Source: Rhodanobacteraceae bacterium (GTDB taxonomy: Bacteria; Pseudomonadota; Gammaproteobacteria; Xanthomonadales; Rhodanobacteraceae). Taken from it: 64,000 bases of DNA. Within the stretch, counting starts at the first letter, position 1; the number at the start of each line of letters is the position of its first letter. Shown piece by piece: positions 1-8,503 of the stretch. The stretch is from assembly GCA_016790075.1 (NCBI GenBank), contig JAEUPP010000057.1, forward strand, positions 1 through 64,000. The letters run 5' to 3'. The notes below the pieces were generated by a model. That model worked only from the letters and a program-made list of their open reading frames with translations, was not told the origin of the DNA and searched no databases. The position numbers were made by a program, and so were the translations under genes.

Positions 1-189
1 ATGGATCGCGACAGCAAAGCACTGCCCAACCAGGGCTATTCGGTCCGTGATCCACTGCTTGCGATGTTCAAAGGAAATGCCGGTGTACTGGTCCTCACCA
101 CACAGCCAGGCCCGGCGCACACAGCGTTGCACGCAGTGGAACAAGCCGCGTTCATCCGTAGAGACCAGTTGGGAGCGGGGCTGGGCCAT
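1..189 (-). CDS. REP-associated tyrosine transposase (Y1/IS200-like), N-terminal 63 residues, cut by window edge
   Basis: Reading the minus strand from the ATG at 189 gives an open frame to the window edge. It opens MAQPRSQLVSTDERGLFHCV and continues with CVRRAWLCGED and an EHRKQWI stretch. This is the typical start of chromosomal Y1-family transposases: a PRSQLVS opening, an H-C-V segment of the first strand, then a CVRR-x-x-LCG-x-D block. The HUH and catalytic Tyr motifs would lie beyond the left edge. Such enzymes act on REP/BIME hairpins, and the window holds many matching hairpins (10.0, 12.9-13.5, 22.5, 31.2-31.5 kb). The family call rests on my recollection of the N-terminal pattern. 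Confidence 0.75.
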   Translation of the reverse strand, partial: MAQPRSQLVSTDERGLFHCVQRCVRRAWLCGEDQYTGISFEHRKQWITDRIALVGQCFAVAIH

Positions 190-585
190 GGGCGCATTGT
201 CGCGCCTCTACTGCGGCGGAAGCATGCGAATTCATCTTGCTCGCGCATAGGAATTTTCGGAGTTTCGGGTGGCCCGGTTTCCCGCGGTTTCCGCCCGGTT
301 TCCCGCTCCGTGTGGCCTGAGCCGGAGGGCGACTGGCTATCTTCGTTATCGGTGGCGTTGTCGGGTCGACGCTGCTCGCGTGGTTGGCGCTGCCGGCTGT
401 GTGCCGATTCTTGCACCGCCACGACAGCGCTGGAAGGCGCGCAATCTAATTTTCGCAGATGACTGGGGCACCGTCGTGCCCGGGCGAGTGGTCCCGTGCT
501 GCTCAGTTGTTACGGTTGCGGAGAAAAACCGGCCGTTTTGCGCATTGCCAGGTACGCAAATCCTGCGTGTCGTGCTGGTTGCCTC
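190..585. other. Intergenic, divergent upstream region without a supported gene
   Basis: About 400 bp between the divergent transposase and the delta-60 protein. It contains a 13-bp direct repeat, CCCGGTTTCCCGC, at 273-285 and 294-306. Open frames here on both strands have arginine/proline-rich composition and no recognisable family, so I do not call them genes. Confidence 0.5.
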
Positions 586-1902
586 ATGAAATCCCCCTTG
601 CTTGCTATTTTTCTGGCTGCTACCGCGGCGGCCCCCGCGCTGAATGCCCATACCGGCCCTTTGGACCCAGGTTTTGGCGACGGCGGGTTCGGTTACTACG
701 GCTTCCAGCCCGTCGAGGGGCAGGGCAATGACGCGGCGCTTGTCGGATGTGCCGGGCCGAACAACACCTTTGTCGTGGCCGGCATGGCCTCGGGTGGGCG
801 GCGCATCGTCACTGTGCGACTGCTGCCGGACGGTAGCTATGACACTGGCTTCAGCGGCGACGGCAAGGAAAGCTTCAATTTGGTGACGCACGTTGACGGC
901 GCGGGAGCCTGTCTGCTGCAGGGTGATCTGGCGGTTGCAGCCAACACCGCCGATGTAGCTGGAGAGCAGAATCTTCGTCTGGTGCGCGTGGGGCGCGATA
1001 CCGGCTTGCCTGTCTCCAGCTTCGGCAGCGGCGGTGTCGTCGACCTCGACCTGGACGCGCATATCTCCGGACTCGACAAAGCTGAAGTTCCCCTGGGACT
1101 GAATGTGTTGCCCAACGGCGACCTCGCCGTCAGCGGATACGTGAGCCTGCCGGGTGGATCGACAACCGGATTTGTCGCCCTGCTCGACCCGGCAGGCCAG
1201 GTCGCAGCGGCAACCGCTGCCGATTGCTGGATGCTGACGACAGTGCTGGAAAGCCCCGCGGGTGATTTGTGGGCCTTTGGCTCCACGGGCCAGGGTGGAT
1301 GCCGCGTTACGTTGAACCGCACGACCTTGACCCAGAGCGGCCGTATTACCAACAACATGGGGGTTACCGTGCGTCCGGGCAGCGCACGTGCCGTGCGGCC
1401 AGGCACGATTGCCATGGCGGCAACCGCCGATGCCCCTTTTGGTCAACGGCCACTGCTGCTGGTGTTTCGTGAAACTGCGGTTACTGCATTGCCCTTGCCG
1501 GCTCCGGTGCTGAATGGGGCGGGGGTGGGCCTGTCGGCACAGCTTCGCACTCAGGGAGTACAGATCCTGCCGGGCGGGCGTGTACTGTTTGGTGGCAGTC
1601 TGGACAGCACCGCCACCACGGCGGGCGAATATTTTGCGCTGGCGCGTATAGGGCGCAGCGCCGCGGACGATCGGACGGAAAACTACTTTGGTCGAGGCGG
1701 TGCGGCTTCAGCCCAGTTTTTGCCGGACACGTCCGCCTGTGCCGCTGCACCGCCGCCGCAAGCGATCCACCGCATGACCTCGTGGATGGGCAGGCCGGCT
1801 TTCGTCGGCAAGGTGGGCACGGCCTGCTTCGTGAATGCCGGTGACGACTACCTGGTCGGCCGCGTGGAAACCGACTACCTGTTTGGTGACGGTCTGGACT
1901 GA
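586..1902 (+). CDS. Exported delta-60-repeat beta-propeller protein with C-terminal LFGDGLD tag
   Basis: A 438-residue exported protein of unknown function. The frame is open from 496, but the ATG at 586 begins a clean signal peptide (MKSPLLAIFLAATAAAPALNA), so I start there. The mature protein begins with LDPGFGDGGF, the hallmark of delta-60 repeats (LDxxFGxxG). More degenerate copies follow: YDTGFSGDGK, SSFGSGGVVDLDLD and a late NYFGRGG. Such repeats form beta-propellers in secreted or surface proteins. The last residues, TDYLFGDGLD, match the ends of two other exported proteins here (5857-6420, 36211-37788). It is monocistronic, downstream of the divergent transposase and convergent with the 2008-3195 gene. 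Confidence 0.8.
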   Translation: MKSPLLAIFLAATAAAPALNAHTGPLDPGFGDGGFGYYGFQPVEGQGNDAALVGCAGPNNTFVVAGMASGGRRIVTVRLLPDGSYDTGFSGDGKESFNLVTHVDGAGACLLQGDLAVAANTADVAGEQNLRLVRVGRDTGLPVSSFGSGGVVDLDLDAHISGLDKAEVPLGLNVLPNGDLAVSGYVSLPGGSTTGFVALLDPAGQVAAATAADCWMLTTVLESPAGDLWAFGSTGQGGCRVTLNRTTLTQSGRITNNMGVTVRPGSARAVRPGTIAMAATADAPFGQRPLLLVFRETAVTALPLPAPVLNGAGVGLSAQLRTQGVQILPGGRVLFGGSLDSTATTAGEYFALARIGRSAADDRTENYFGRGGAASAQFLPDTSACAAAPPPQAIHRMTSWMGRPAFVGKVGTACFVNAGDDYLVGRVETDYLFGDGLD

Positions 1903-1935
1903 AGCCGGTTCAGTGATGCGCCGCTGCTGGCTCTG

Positions 1936-1977
1936 GTAGCGGATGCCGGCGCGGCGCAGCAGCTTGGCCGCTATCCA
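1936..1977 (-). pseudogene. Possible 3' remnant of a DUF962 gene
   Basis: The minus strand encodes WIAAKLLRRAGIRY, matching the C-terminus WIVAKLLHKAGISY of the intact DUF962 gene at 6616-7113 in 10 of 14 residues. The first 22 bases agree at about 20 positions. I cannot extend the match upstream, and no stop follows at the equivalent place. It may be a gene relic in the gap between two convergent genes, or coincidence. Confidence 0.35.
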
Positions 1978-2007
1978 GCAAGGTGGATAGTGGCGGCGCA
2001 GACCCAT

Positions 2008-3195
2008 TCAGTCTTCCGGCCAGTCCGGCCAAACCACCACGGCGGTCTGGTGTCCCTGCGGATTGAAGTCGGCAGTCATTGCCTCAGCGCTGAGGTCGCC
2101 GCTACCCAAGTACATATACGCGTCGACTACGTTTCCATCTTTATACAGCTGGCAGGCACCCTCGCCGGCACCGCCGCTGCTGCAAACCAGCCGCAGGCCG
2201 TCGCTGCTGGCGTCAGCTGGCCACGGCGAACGAAAGCCGGACGCTCGCCTATCGGCTGACACCGTGTAGCAGCCGTCTGAGTCGACCTCAAAGGCGACGT
2301 ATTCGCAACCGCCGGTGCCGCAATACTCCTGCGCGGATCGCCAGCCATCGAAATCGGGGTGCGCGGCAACGAGGGTGAAGCCCTCCTCGGCGAGCTTCGA
2401 CGGCGAGGTGCACCGCCCTTCATCAGTTGCCGGCACACGAATCTTGGGGGCGATCTTGCTGGCCGTCGCGGGCAAATCGATATCGCTATCCATGGCTAGC
2501 GTCATGCGTTCGCCGACCAATGGCGTCAGCGGGCTGAAGGCCGACAGCCCATCCTCATGAATGCTCGCGATTCGGAAATGCCAGCGGCGGAGCCCGACAT
2601 GCCGCAAAAAGCGGACGTCAGGCCGCAGCAAGGCGGCAGTCTCACAACGGGGCTCATAGGGCGCTGGGGGCGCGTCGAAGCAGCGTTGCAGCAGCAGGCC
2701 CTTGGTGTTGCGATCCACTGCATTCCAACGCAACACAACGGCGTAGCCATCAATGCTGGCTGTCAGCCCAGTCACCGTCGTGGCTGGGGCGGCATGCGTT
2801 GAAGCAGTGCCGGCACAGCGCTTATACACGCCGGCATCATCGTCTCGCTTCAGCTCAACGCCGTCAGCGGACAATTGCAGTGTTGTCGATTCGCTCCACG
2901 TCTGGTCGTCTTCGCCTAGCCACTTCGCGGTAACGCGGATGCCATTCGCCTCTTGCAGCTCCACTGCGGTGATAGTGCCGGTCGCAGCGTAGAGGTTCAG
3001 GGTTTTGGCAGTGATTTCAAGCGTCGACTCGGTCAGCGGAAACTGACACGCTGCTAGGTCCGTGACCCACCGGCCTACAAACTGCTCTGGCATTGGTTGA
3101 ACCGGGAGACCGCCGGCCTTGACCGCCGCACTCGGCGGGATGAGGCCGAGTGCTGTAACCGAAACTAACGGCCAGAGGCAAAGTTTAAATTTCAT
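2008..3195 (-). CDS. Hypothetical exported protein with FN3-like segment
   Basis: A 395-residue protein that I do not recognise as a named family. The ATG at 3195 gives a signal peptide (MKFKLCLWPLVSVTALGL followed by small residues), with AAAGAAG about 10 bases upstream as ribosome binding site. The frame is open further upstream, but that part has no signal-like start. Residues about 35-130 (from VGRWVTDLAACQF to VYKRCAG) look like a small beta-barrel. Residues about 145-225 (VTGLTASIDGYAVVLRWNAV and onward) have the strand pattern of a fibronectin type III domain. The C-terminal third is cysteine-containing and may be a second beta domain. It is convergent with the delta-60 gene. Export is seen; function is unknown. 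Confidence 0.7.
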   Translation of the reverse strand: MKFKLCLWPLVSVTALGLIPPSAAVKAGGLPVQPMPEQFVGRWVTDLAACQFPLTESTLEITAKTLNLYAATGTITAVELQEANGIRVTAKWLGEDDQTWSESTTLQLSADGVELKRDDDAGVYKRCAGTASTHAAPATTVTGLTASIDGYAVVLRWNAVDRNTKGLLLQRCFDAPPAPYEPRCETAALLRPDVRFLRHVGLRRWHFRIASIHEDGLSAFSPLTPLVGERMTLAMDSDIDLPATASKIAPKIRVPATDEGRCTSPSKLAEEGFTLVAAHPDFDGWRSAQEYCGTGGCEYVAFEVDSDGCYTVSADRRASGFRSPWPADASSDGLRLVCSSGGAGEGACQLYKDGNVVDAYMYLGSGDLSAEAMTADFNPQGHQTAVVVWPDWPED

Positions 3196-3847
3196 TGATG
3201 GAACTTCTTTGGGGTCAAGACAAGAGGTTTCAGCCAGGCTGCAGCTATTCCCTGCAGAAAGCCTCGCCACTAACCTACTGACCTGGGGTCTTCAGAAGCG
3301 CTGGGACGAATCCGGAAGAACATTGGATGGAAGGCTTCTCTACTGTGCAAGGGGTAGCGATGCACCGAAGCGCCGAGCCATGGGCCGAAGCCGGTGACGG
3401 TCAGATTAGCGAATGCCCCAGCCCATTCCTGAGCAAGGGCGTGGGCTACACCAGGTGGTGCGTAGTATTTTGCCCATCGCGCCGTACTGACGAACAGCCG
3501 AGCAATACAGGCACAAGCCCAAACCTTGTGGAGTTGGCCGCTCGGACGCTCTTTAAGCAGCTCGCTGAAGACAGGTTCTCCGCAACAACCATCCTTTACC
3601 CTTGCTCACGCAACAATTCGACGTCAACAACCCGACGCGGGAGCCGAGTACGCGAGCTGCCTGCGCTTGTCGCGGTTAGTTCCTGGCCAGGTTCCCTAGC
3701 CAGGTTTCCCGAGTGACTCAGGCGGTGCAGGGGGCGCATCGGTGATGGCGCAGTGGCGACGCAACTAGCCACGCTGAGCGGCTCACAACTCAAAAGTCCT
3801 CAGCTTTTCCGCAGGATAGACGGATACAAGCCAGTTGCCACTCTTGC
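3196..3847. other. 650-bp intergenic region, no supported gene
   Basis: Lies between the start of the 2008-3195 gene and the end of the 3848-4936 gene. Two overlapping frames (3327-3716 plus, 3596-3793 minus) are open, but their composition is unlike the neighbours and they show no domain or good ribosome site. I see no hairpin of REP type here. It probably holds the promoter of the 2008-3195 gene near its right-hand start. Confidence 0.4.
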
Positions 3848-4936
3848 TTAGCGCCCGGGCACGCGGCAGCAAACATTACCGCCAAATGTAGTCTGGCTGG
3901 AAACAGTCGTGTTCTGCCAGGCGCAAAAAGTCTGGCCGCTTGGGGAATTGGCGTTGTAACCGCTGCCTTGGCTATACACGCCTGTCGACGCGGTCCAGCA
4001 GTAAGGCGTGATGGCGGAATAACCCGGAGGACAGGCGGGGTTGTTGAAGAAGTTTAGGCTGTTGGCGCTGATAGTGAACGACGACACGCTTGTGTTGGTA
4101 CATTGCAGGGTCGTCGCCTGCGGGTTGATGTAGTAACCCACAACATCAATCACAACATCGGCCTGAGCAAGCGAAAAGACAGACAGTTCCTGCGCGGGCG
4201 CACCCTGGTCAAGTGCCGCCATGATTTCGCCGCTGGCGGTCACGCCGGCGGCATAGTTAAGAGATGCTCCGGCCGGCTGTGTGGTGAGGTAGGGGTAAAG
4301 CGTGAGATAGCCGGTGGACACCGGAGCGGGTACCTCGACCGAAAGCACCGCAGCACGGAAACTGCCAGCGCCTCCTATGCCGCAGTCGTTGCCTGCTCCG
4401 CCTTGGGCGCTGTAGTTGGCGGCACCGGTAATATCAAAGTCGCGAGTCGTGCCTGCGGCTATGGGGCCACCCGCCAACCGGGTATCAACAAGCCGGCAGC
4501 GTGTTACCGGAATGAAAACCAGATCGCTGGCGGCATCACCCAATGCCTTGGGGCTGAACGAGCCGGAGCCGTCGGCTTGCTCGTTCGCGAGTGCAATCAC
4601 TTCGTCGTTGCTCAGGCGCGCTCCTGACAGAACGGCGAACATGGATTCGTAAGTCCGTTTCTTCAGTGCTGCTTCGAGGTTGGACTCACTCGCTTTGGCG
4701 AGATCCACCCGGAACTCATAGAGCCATGGTTGCTCGGCGGAGGCTCCATAAACCTCGATGACATAGCCGCGCCATTTTTGAATCAGGCGATCTGCCAGTA
4801 CCCGTCGCTCTATCGTAGCGGCGCGCTCCTGGGCCTTGAGCTCCGGGGCCCCCTGCTGCACCGGGTTCTGCGCCTGAGCTGCCACGGAGAGTCCGCACAG
4901 AGCAGTTGCAAGAAACAGTCGACGATCGAAAAGCAT
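3848..4936 (-). CDS. Hypothetical exported protein with VTxCRLVDTR domain
   Basis: A 362-residue exported protein. I start at the ATG at 4936 because it begins a twin-basic signal peptide (MLFDRRLFLATALCGLSVAA, cleavage near AQAQ) and has GGGGG 5 bases upstream. Residues about 25-140 are helical and charged. From about 145 comes FIPVTRCRLVDTRLAGGPIA, a pattern seen in exported proteins of several phyla (x-x-CR-x-x-DTR at the start of a beta domain that ends with a VVIDVVGYY-like strand). That closing strand is present here at about 265-275. The C-terminal 80 residues are Cys/Asn/Ser-rich (CPPGYSAITPYCW, CCRVPGR) and may form a disulphide-bonded tip. I know no function. Confidence 0.7.
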   Translation of the reverse strand: MLFDRRLFLATALCGLSVAAQAQNPVQQGAPELKAQERAATIERRVLADRLIQKWRGYVIEVYGASAEQPWLYEFRVDLAKASESNLEAALKKRTYESMFAVLSGARLSNDEVIALANEQADGSGSFSPKALGDAASDLVFIPVTRCRLVDTRLAGGPIAAGTTRDFDITGAANYSAQGGAGNDCGIGGAGSFRAAVLSVEVPAPVSTGYLTLYPYLTTQPAGASLNYAAGVTASGEIMAALDQGAPAQELSVFSLAQADVVIDVVGYYINPQATTLQCTNTSVSSFTISANSLNFFNNPACPPGYSAITPYCWTASTGVYSQGSGYNANSPSGQTFCAWQNTTVSSQTTFGGNVCCRVPGR

Positions 4937-5149
4937 GACTACCCCCTTCGCCACACCGGTTAGCAAAGCATACTCCTGCTCCCTTGGTCCGGTGCAACCG
5001 GACATTCAAACCAGGCGCACTTTGTCGCCTCGCAGCCCCTCCGGACAGGTTTTCGCGGGACCCCGGCACTGCACTCGATCCGGCTGGTCAAGCAGCGAAT
5101 CAAAGATATAGACTCACCGCCGCGTGGTAGGTCGATCCGGAGAACGGCG

Positions 5150-5854
5150 ATGCGCAGTGGCTATCAGCAGCGATCCTATCAACGGCCAGTCCCTGACAAG
5201 CCAAATCACCGGATAGTAGTCGGCACGATTTTGGGGCTTGCGTTGCTGCTTGACAGTTTTGTCGCTACTCAGGCTGCGGACAGCCAAGGCGGGAAAGCTC
5301 TCGCCGGCCTCACCGATTTCGTCAAGGTCGGCAACAATGGTTCGCTTCTGGCGTCGGGCGCCGTACTCGGACCAGGGGCAACTGACTGGGCCTGCACGCG
5401 GCAGGTCTCAACTCGTCTTACCTGGGAAGTGAAGCTGCCCGCGGCAGGAGTGCTGCGTTCTGCGAGCAATACGTATTCCTGGCGCGATTCGGACAACAGT
5501 CGCAACGGCGGAACCCCCGGACTGGCAAACGGCGGCAGCTGCAGTGGATCGGCCTGCGATACCCAAGCCTTTGTCGCCGCGGTCAATGCTACCCAGCTAT
5601 GTGGCTACAGTGACTGGAGGCTGCCGAGCAAGAGCGAGCTGCAGGGTATCGTCGTGCAGTCGGGGCAGGGCACGGGAACGGCCGTGACGCCAGGTAGTTA
5701 TTTTCCGTCTGTCAGTGCGTCGGCCTACTGGACGGGCATCAATCTCGCGCCGAATCCGGCCATGGCCTGGGTCGTGGCTATGGATCTCGGCAACGGTATC
5801 TACCGTAACAAGGCGACACCGTTGCGCGTCATGCTCGTGCGCGGAGGGCAATAG
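5150..5854 (+). CDS. DUF1566/Lcl-domain exported protein (untagged paralogue)
   Basis: A 234-residue protein with an N-terminal hydrophobic segment at about 22-42 (VVGTILGLALLLDSFVATQA), probably a long signal peptide or anchor. The mature part carries a DUF1566 (Lcl C-terminal) domain: an RLTWEVKLP strand, then LCGYSDWRLPSKSELQGIV at about 148-167, then SAYWTG and a final RVMLVRGG. This domain is related to C-type-lectin-like folds in bacterial exported proteins; the ligand is not known. It ends VRGGQ-stop. It is followed after two bases by a second DUF1566 gene, so the two are surely co-transcribed. Confidence 0.8.
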   Translation: MRSGYQQRSYQRPVPDKPNHRIVVGTILGLALLLDSFVATQAADSQGGKALAGLTDFVKVGNNGSLLASGAVLGPGATDWACTRQVSTRLTWEVKLPAAGVLRSASNTYSWRDSDNSRNGGTPGLANGGSCSGSACDTQAFVAAVNATQLCGYSDWRLPSKSELQGIVVQSGQGTGTAVTPGSYFPSVSASAYWTGINLAPNPAMAWVVAMDLGNGIYRNKATPLRVMLVRGGQ

Positions 5855-5856
5855 CC

Positions 5857-6420
5857 ATGAAGACCACGGGGGCAATCTTCTCGTGTGCACATGTCGTAGC
5901 TTGCTGCCGGTCTCTGCTGTTGGTCGCTGGATCGGCCATGGTCAGTTTTGTCCTCGCTGCGTCGTCCGCGCAGGCCAACTGCACCTTGGCGAGCGGGAAT
6001 CTTGCGGCTACACCCGACAGCCGGTTCGTTGACAACGGCAATGGGACAGTAACGGATCGCAAGACACGTCTCACCTGGGACAAGAATTTGCTGGCCGCTG
6101 GCGCAGTGGCCTGGTCCAGCGCGGTCAGTAGTGCGTTGGGGAACACGACAGGTGGATTCAATGACTGGCGTCTGCCCAGCAGGAACGAACTGCTTTCCAT
6201 TGTCGAGACAGGTTGTGTCGCCAGCGGCCGTGCTATCAACAGCACGTTTTTTTCGACAAGTGGGCCCAGTACGGTCTGGTCTAGTACCGATGTAGGCAGC
6301 TCAGCCTGGGCGGTCAGTTTCCAGACCGGTTATGACCGGCCGGAAAGCAAGCAGGCAGCCTTGGGTGTGCGCACTGTGCGCGGAGGCCTCGACATCATTT
6401 TCTTCTATGGTTTTGAGTGA
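5857..6420 (+). CDS. DUF1566/Lcl-domain exported protein with C-terminal IFFYGFE tag
   Basis: A 187-residue second DUF1566 protein whose ATG lies two bases after the stop of the first. Signal segment at about 15-45, ending SSAQA. The domain shows the family signatures: VDNGNGTVTDRKTRLTWDK at about 54-73, FNDWRLPSRNELLSIV at about 105-120, TVWSST, and a closing VRGG. After that VRGG, where the upstream paralogue stops, this protein adds LDIIFFYGFE. The extra tail matches the last residues of two unrelated exported proteins in the window. Function is unknown; the tail may be a localisation signal (inference). Confidence 0.8.
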   Translation: MKTTGAIFSCAHVVACCRSLLLVAGSAMVSFVLAASSAQANCTLASGNLAATPDSRFVDNGNGTVTDRKTRLTWDKNLLAAGAVAWSSAVSSALGNTTGGFNDWRLPSRNELLSIVETGCVASGRAINSTFFSTSGPSTVWSSTDVGSSAWAVSFQTGYDRPESKQAALGVRTVRGGLDIIFFYGFE

Positions 6421-6615
6421 GCGCACTGGCGCAGGCTGGTTTCATCCGCTTGTCCGCCAATCCATCCGGGCAAACAACACGGCCGCGGCAGATTTGCAGA
6501 AAATTCTTGTCCGCCAATTCCACAACTTGATTGTTGCGAGAGCGCGATTGGCGGAATCGTTTCGCGCGATACGCCGGTTTGCCGCTTGCCTGCAGCGAGT
6601 GGACGTCACCCTGGT

Positions 6616-7113
6616 TCAGTAGGAAATTCCTGCCTTGTGCAGCAGCTTGGCCACAATCCAGGCCGGGCCTATCAGCAGATAGGCGAGATCGGTCAAAAAT
6701 GAAGGCCGCTTGCCTTCGATATGATGGCCTATGAACTGTGCGATCCAGGCAATTACAAATATGCCAATTGCGAGATATAGCAGATTGGCGCCGCCGAGCT
6801 CGCGATAAAGCAGCTCCGTAATGCCGCCGAGTACGACAAGCACGAGAAACATCGCCAGGCCCAGCGTGCGCGACAGGCGCAGATAGAACGTGATCGCGAA
6901 GAACATGGCGACACCGGCCCACAGCCCGGCGCGCCCCAGCAGGGAAGGCACGGGCACGACCCAGAGTGCGGCGATGACGGTCCAGAGTATGGCCGGCACA
7001 CAGATCCAGTGGATCAGCACATTGGTCGGGTTGCGGTGGTCTTCCGCATAGTTGCCCAGCCAGCGATCGACCTCGCGGCGTGGATCGGAATCGGTGTGGA
7101 TCGTGGCGTTCAT
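6616..7113 (-). CDS. DUF962 (Mpo1-like) membrane protein
   Basis: A 165-residue protein. The ATG at 7113 gives the canonical family start, in which R-x-x-x-x-WLGNYAEDHRNPTNVLIHW leads into the first membrane segment. Four to five hydrophobic helices follow. Near the C-terminus is FIGHHIEGKRPSF, a family motif, and the end is LIGPAWIVAKLLHKAGISY. Yeast Mpo1 of this family is a dioxygenase acting on 2-hydroxy fatty acids; the bacterial role is not settled. The visible histidines in the LIHW and IGHHIEG motifs could be iron ligands (inference). It sits 94 bases downstream of purC on the same strand. The open frame extends upstream to 7230, but that part overlaps purC and lacks family features. 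Confidence 0.88.
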   Translation of the reverse strand: MNATIHTDSDPRREVDRWLGNYAEDHRNPTNVLIHWICVPAILWTVIAALWVVPVPSLLGRAGLWAGVAMFFAITFYLRLSRTLGLAMFLVLVVLGGITELLYRELGGANLLYLAIGIFVIAWIAQFIGHHIEGKRPSFLTDLAYLLIGPAWIVAKLLHKAGISY

Positions 7114-7207
7114 CGGACATTCCCGCAGGCTGGCGAGGGGCCGCGCAAGCTTAGCGCGAACCGTGGCGCAGTCGCATGCCGGGGCGGGTTGCAGTTCTTC
7201 GGACTGG

Positions 7208-8104
7208 TCAATCCAGCGTGATGTCCGCAAGCCGCTTCAGTGCTTCGGCGTATTTGGCGGCAGTTGCTGCAATCACGGCGGCGGGAACGTGCGGGCCCGG
7301 GGCGGTCTTGTTCCAGTCCAGTGTCTCCAGATAGTCGCGTACGAACTGCTTGTCGTAGCTGGGGGGGCTGGTGCCGATACGGTATTCGTCCGCCGGCCAG
7401 AAGCGCGAGGAATCCGGAGTCAGCATTTCATCCATGATATAGAGCTTGCCGTCTTCATCGGTGCCAAATTCAAATTTGGTATCGGCGATAAGGATGCCGC
7501 GCTGGGCGGCGTAGGCTGCGGCCCAGTGGTAGATGCGCAAGGTTGCGTCGCGAACCTGTTCGGCCAGATCGGCGCCGATGTGGGCGACGAGAGTGTCGAA
7601 GCTGATGTTTTCATCGTGGTCGCCGACTGCTGCCTTGGTCGACGGCGTAAAGATCGGTTGCGGCAACTGTTCGGCCTGGCGCAGCCCGGCTGGCAATGTG
7701 ATGCCGCACAGCGAGCCGGTAGCCTGGTAATCCTTCCAGCCCGAGCCGATCAGATAACCGCGGGCGATCGCTTCGACCGGCACGGGCTTGAGCCGCTTGG
7801 TAATGACGCTGCGCCTTGCATAAGTCGCTAGTTCGGTGCCCGCCGGCAGCACGTCGGCAATGTCCTTGCCGGTCAGGTGGTTGGGGCACAGGTGTGTGGT
7901 CTGGGTGAACCAGAAGTTCGAGATCTGGCAGAGCATTTCGCCCTTGCCCGGAATGGGGTCGGGCAATACCACGTCAAAGGCGCTGAGGCGGTCGCTGGCG
8001 ACGATCAGCAGTTCCTGGGCCGACAGCGCATACACATCCCGCACCTTGCCGCGATGGATCAGGTCGAGACCGGGCAGGTGGGATTCGCTAAGGGTCGTAG
8101 GCAC
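7208..8104 (-). CDS. purC: Phosphoribosylaminoimidazole-succinocarboxamide synthase
   Basis: SAICAR synthase of purine biosynthesis, which joins CAIR and aspartate with ATP. Starting at the GTG at 8104 it opens (M)[19 protein letters not shown] and has GGAG eight bases upstream. The alternative ATG at 8131 adds nine residues and has no ribosome site. Family features: GKVRDVYAL at about 19-27, SDRLSAFD at 38-45, [23 protein letters not shown] and [13 protein letters not shown]. At 298 residues it is the eukaryote-like longer form common in Xanthomonadales. It is cytosolic. The divergent cytochrome gene begins 78 bases away, so the promoter region is compact. Confidence 0.95.
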   Translation of the reverse strand: MPTTLSESHLPGLDLIHRGKVRDVYALSAQELLIVASDRLSAFDVVLPDPIPGKGEMLCQISNFWFTQTTHLCPNHLTGKDIADVLPAGTELATYARRSVITKRLKPVPVEAIARGYLIGSGWKDYQATGSLCGITLPAGLRQAEQLPQPIFTPSTKAAVGDHDENISFDTLVAHIGADLAEQVRDATLRIYHWAAAYAAQRGILIADTKFEFGTDEDGKLYIMDEMLTPDSSRFWPADEYRIGTSPPSYDKQFVRDYLETLDWNKTAPGPHVPAAVIAATAAKYAEALKRLADITLD

Positions 8105-8182
8105 GGCCGGGCTCCGCAGGAAAACGCGCATTGTAGCGGGCCGCCCGGCTAGAATCGCGCTGTTTTCTGCCGCGATTCCCCT

Positions 8183-8503
8183 ATGTCACATCCTGTTATG
8201 GCCACGCTGGCGGCCCTGAGCCTGCTCGTCTTTACCACCGCCGCCGCCGCTGCGCAGGCGCCGGCCAAACCCGTCCGGCTCGGACTGTGTGCGGCCTGCC
8301 ACGGGGAAAACGGCCGTGCGGTCCAGCCGGGAACGCCACACCTGGCGGGGCAGGATCTGGACTATCTCAAGTCCGCGTTGGCTGCCTACCGCAGCGGTGC
8401 GCGGGATGTCCCGCTCATGCGCACGGCGACCGGCGCACTGAGCAGCGCCGAACTCGACGAGCTGGCGGTCTGGTTCGCCGCCCAGTCGCCCGTGCCGCCA
8501 TGA
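8183..8503 (+). CDS. Small periplasmic class I cytochrome c
   Basis: A 106-residue exported monohaem cytochrome. Signal peptide at about 1-24, ending in an alanine run. The haem site CAACH is at 36-40, followed by [17 protein letters not shown], typical of c4/c5-like single-domain cytochromes. The likely distal ligand is Met79 in PLMRT. The helical end contains [11 protein letters not shown]. It overlaps the next gene by four bases (ATGA). The pairing with a DjlA-like co-chaperone is probably an operon of convenience. Confidence 0.88.
   Translation: MSHPVMATLAALSLLVFTTAAAAAQAPAKPVRLGLCAACHGENGRAVQPGTPHLAGQDLDYLKSALAAYRSGARDVPLMRTATGALSSAELDELAVWFAAQSPVPP

Noticed and set aside
346..1446. A 366-codon minus-strand frame opposite the delta-60 gene
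   Set aside because: Shadow of the delta-60 gene; no signal, no domain, no ribosome site.
3327..3716. A 129-codon frame in the 3.2-3.8 kb gap
   Set aside because: No start signal or homology pattern; codon use unlike its neighbours. I could not exclude a decayed gene.
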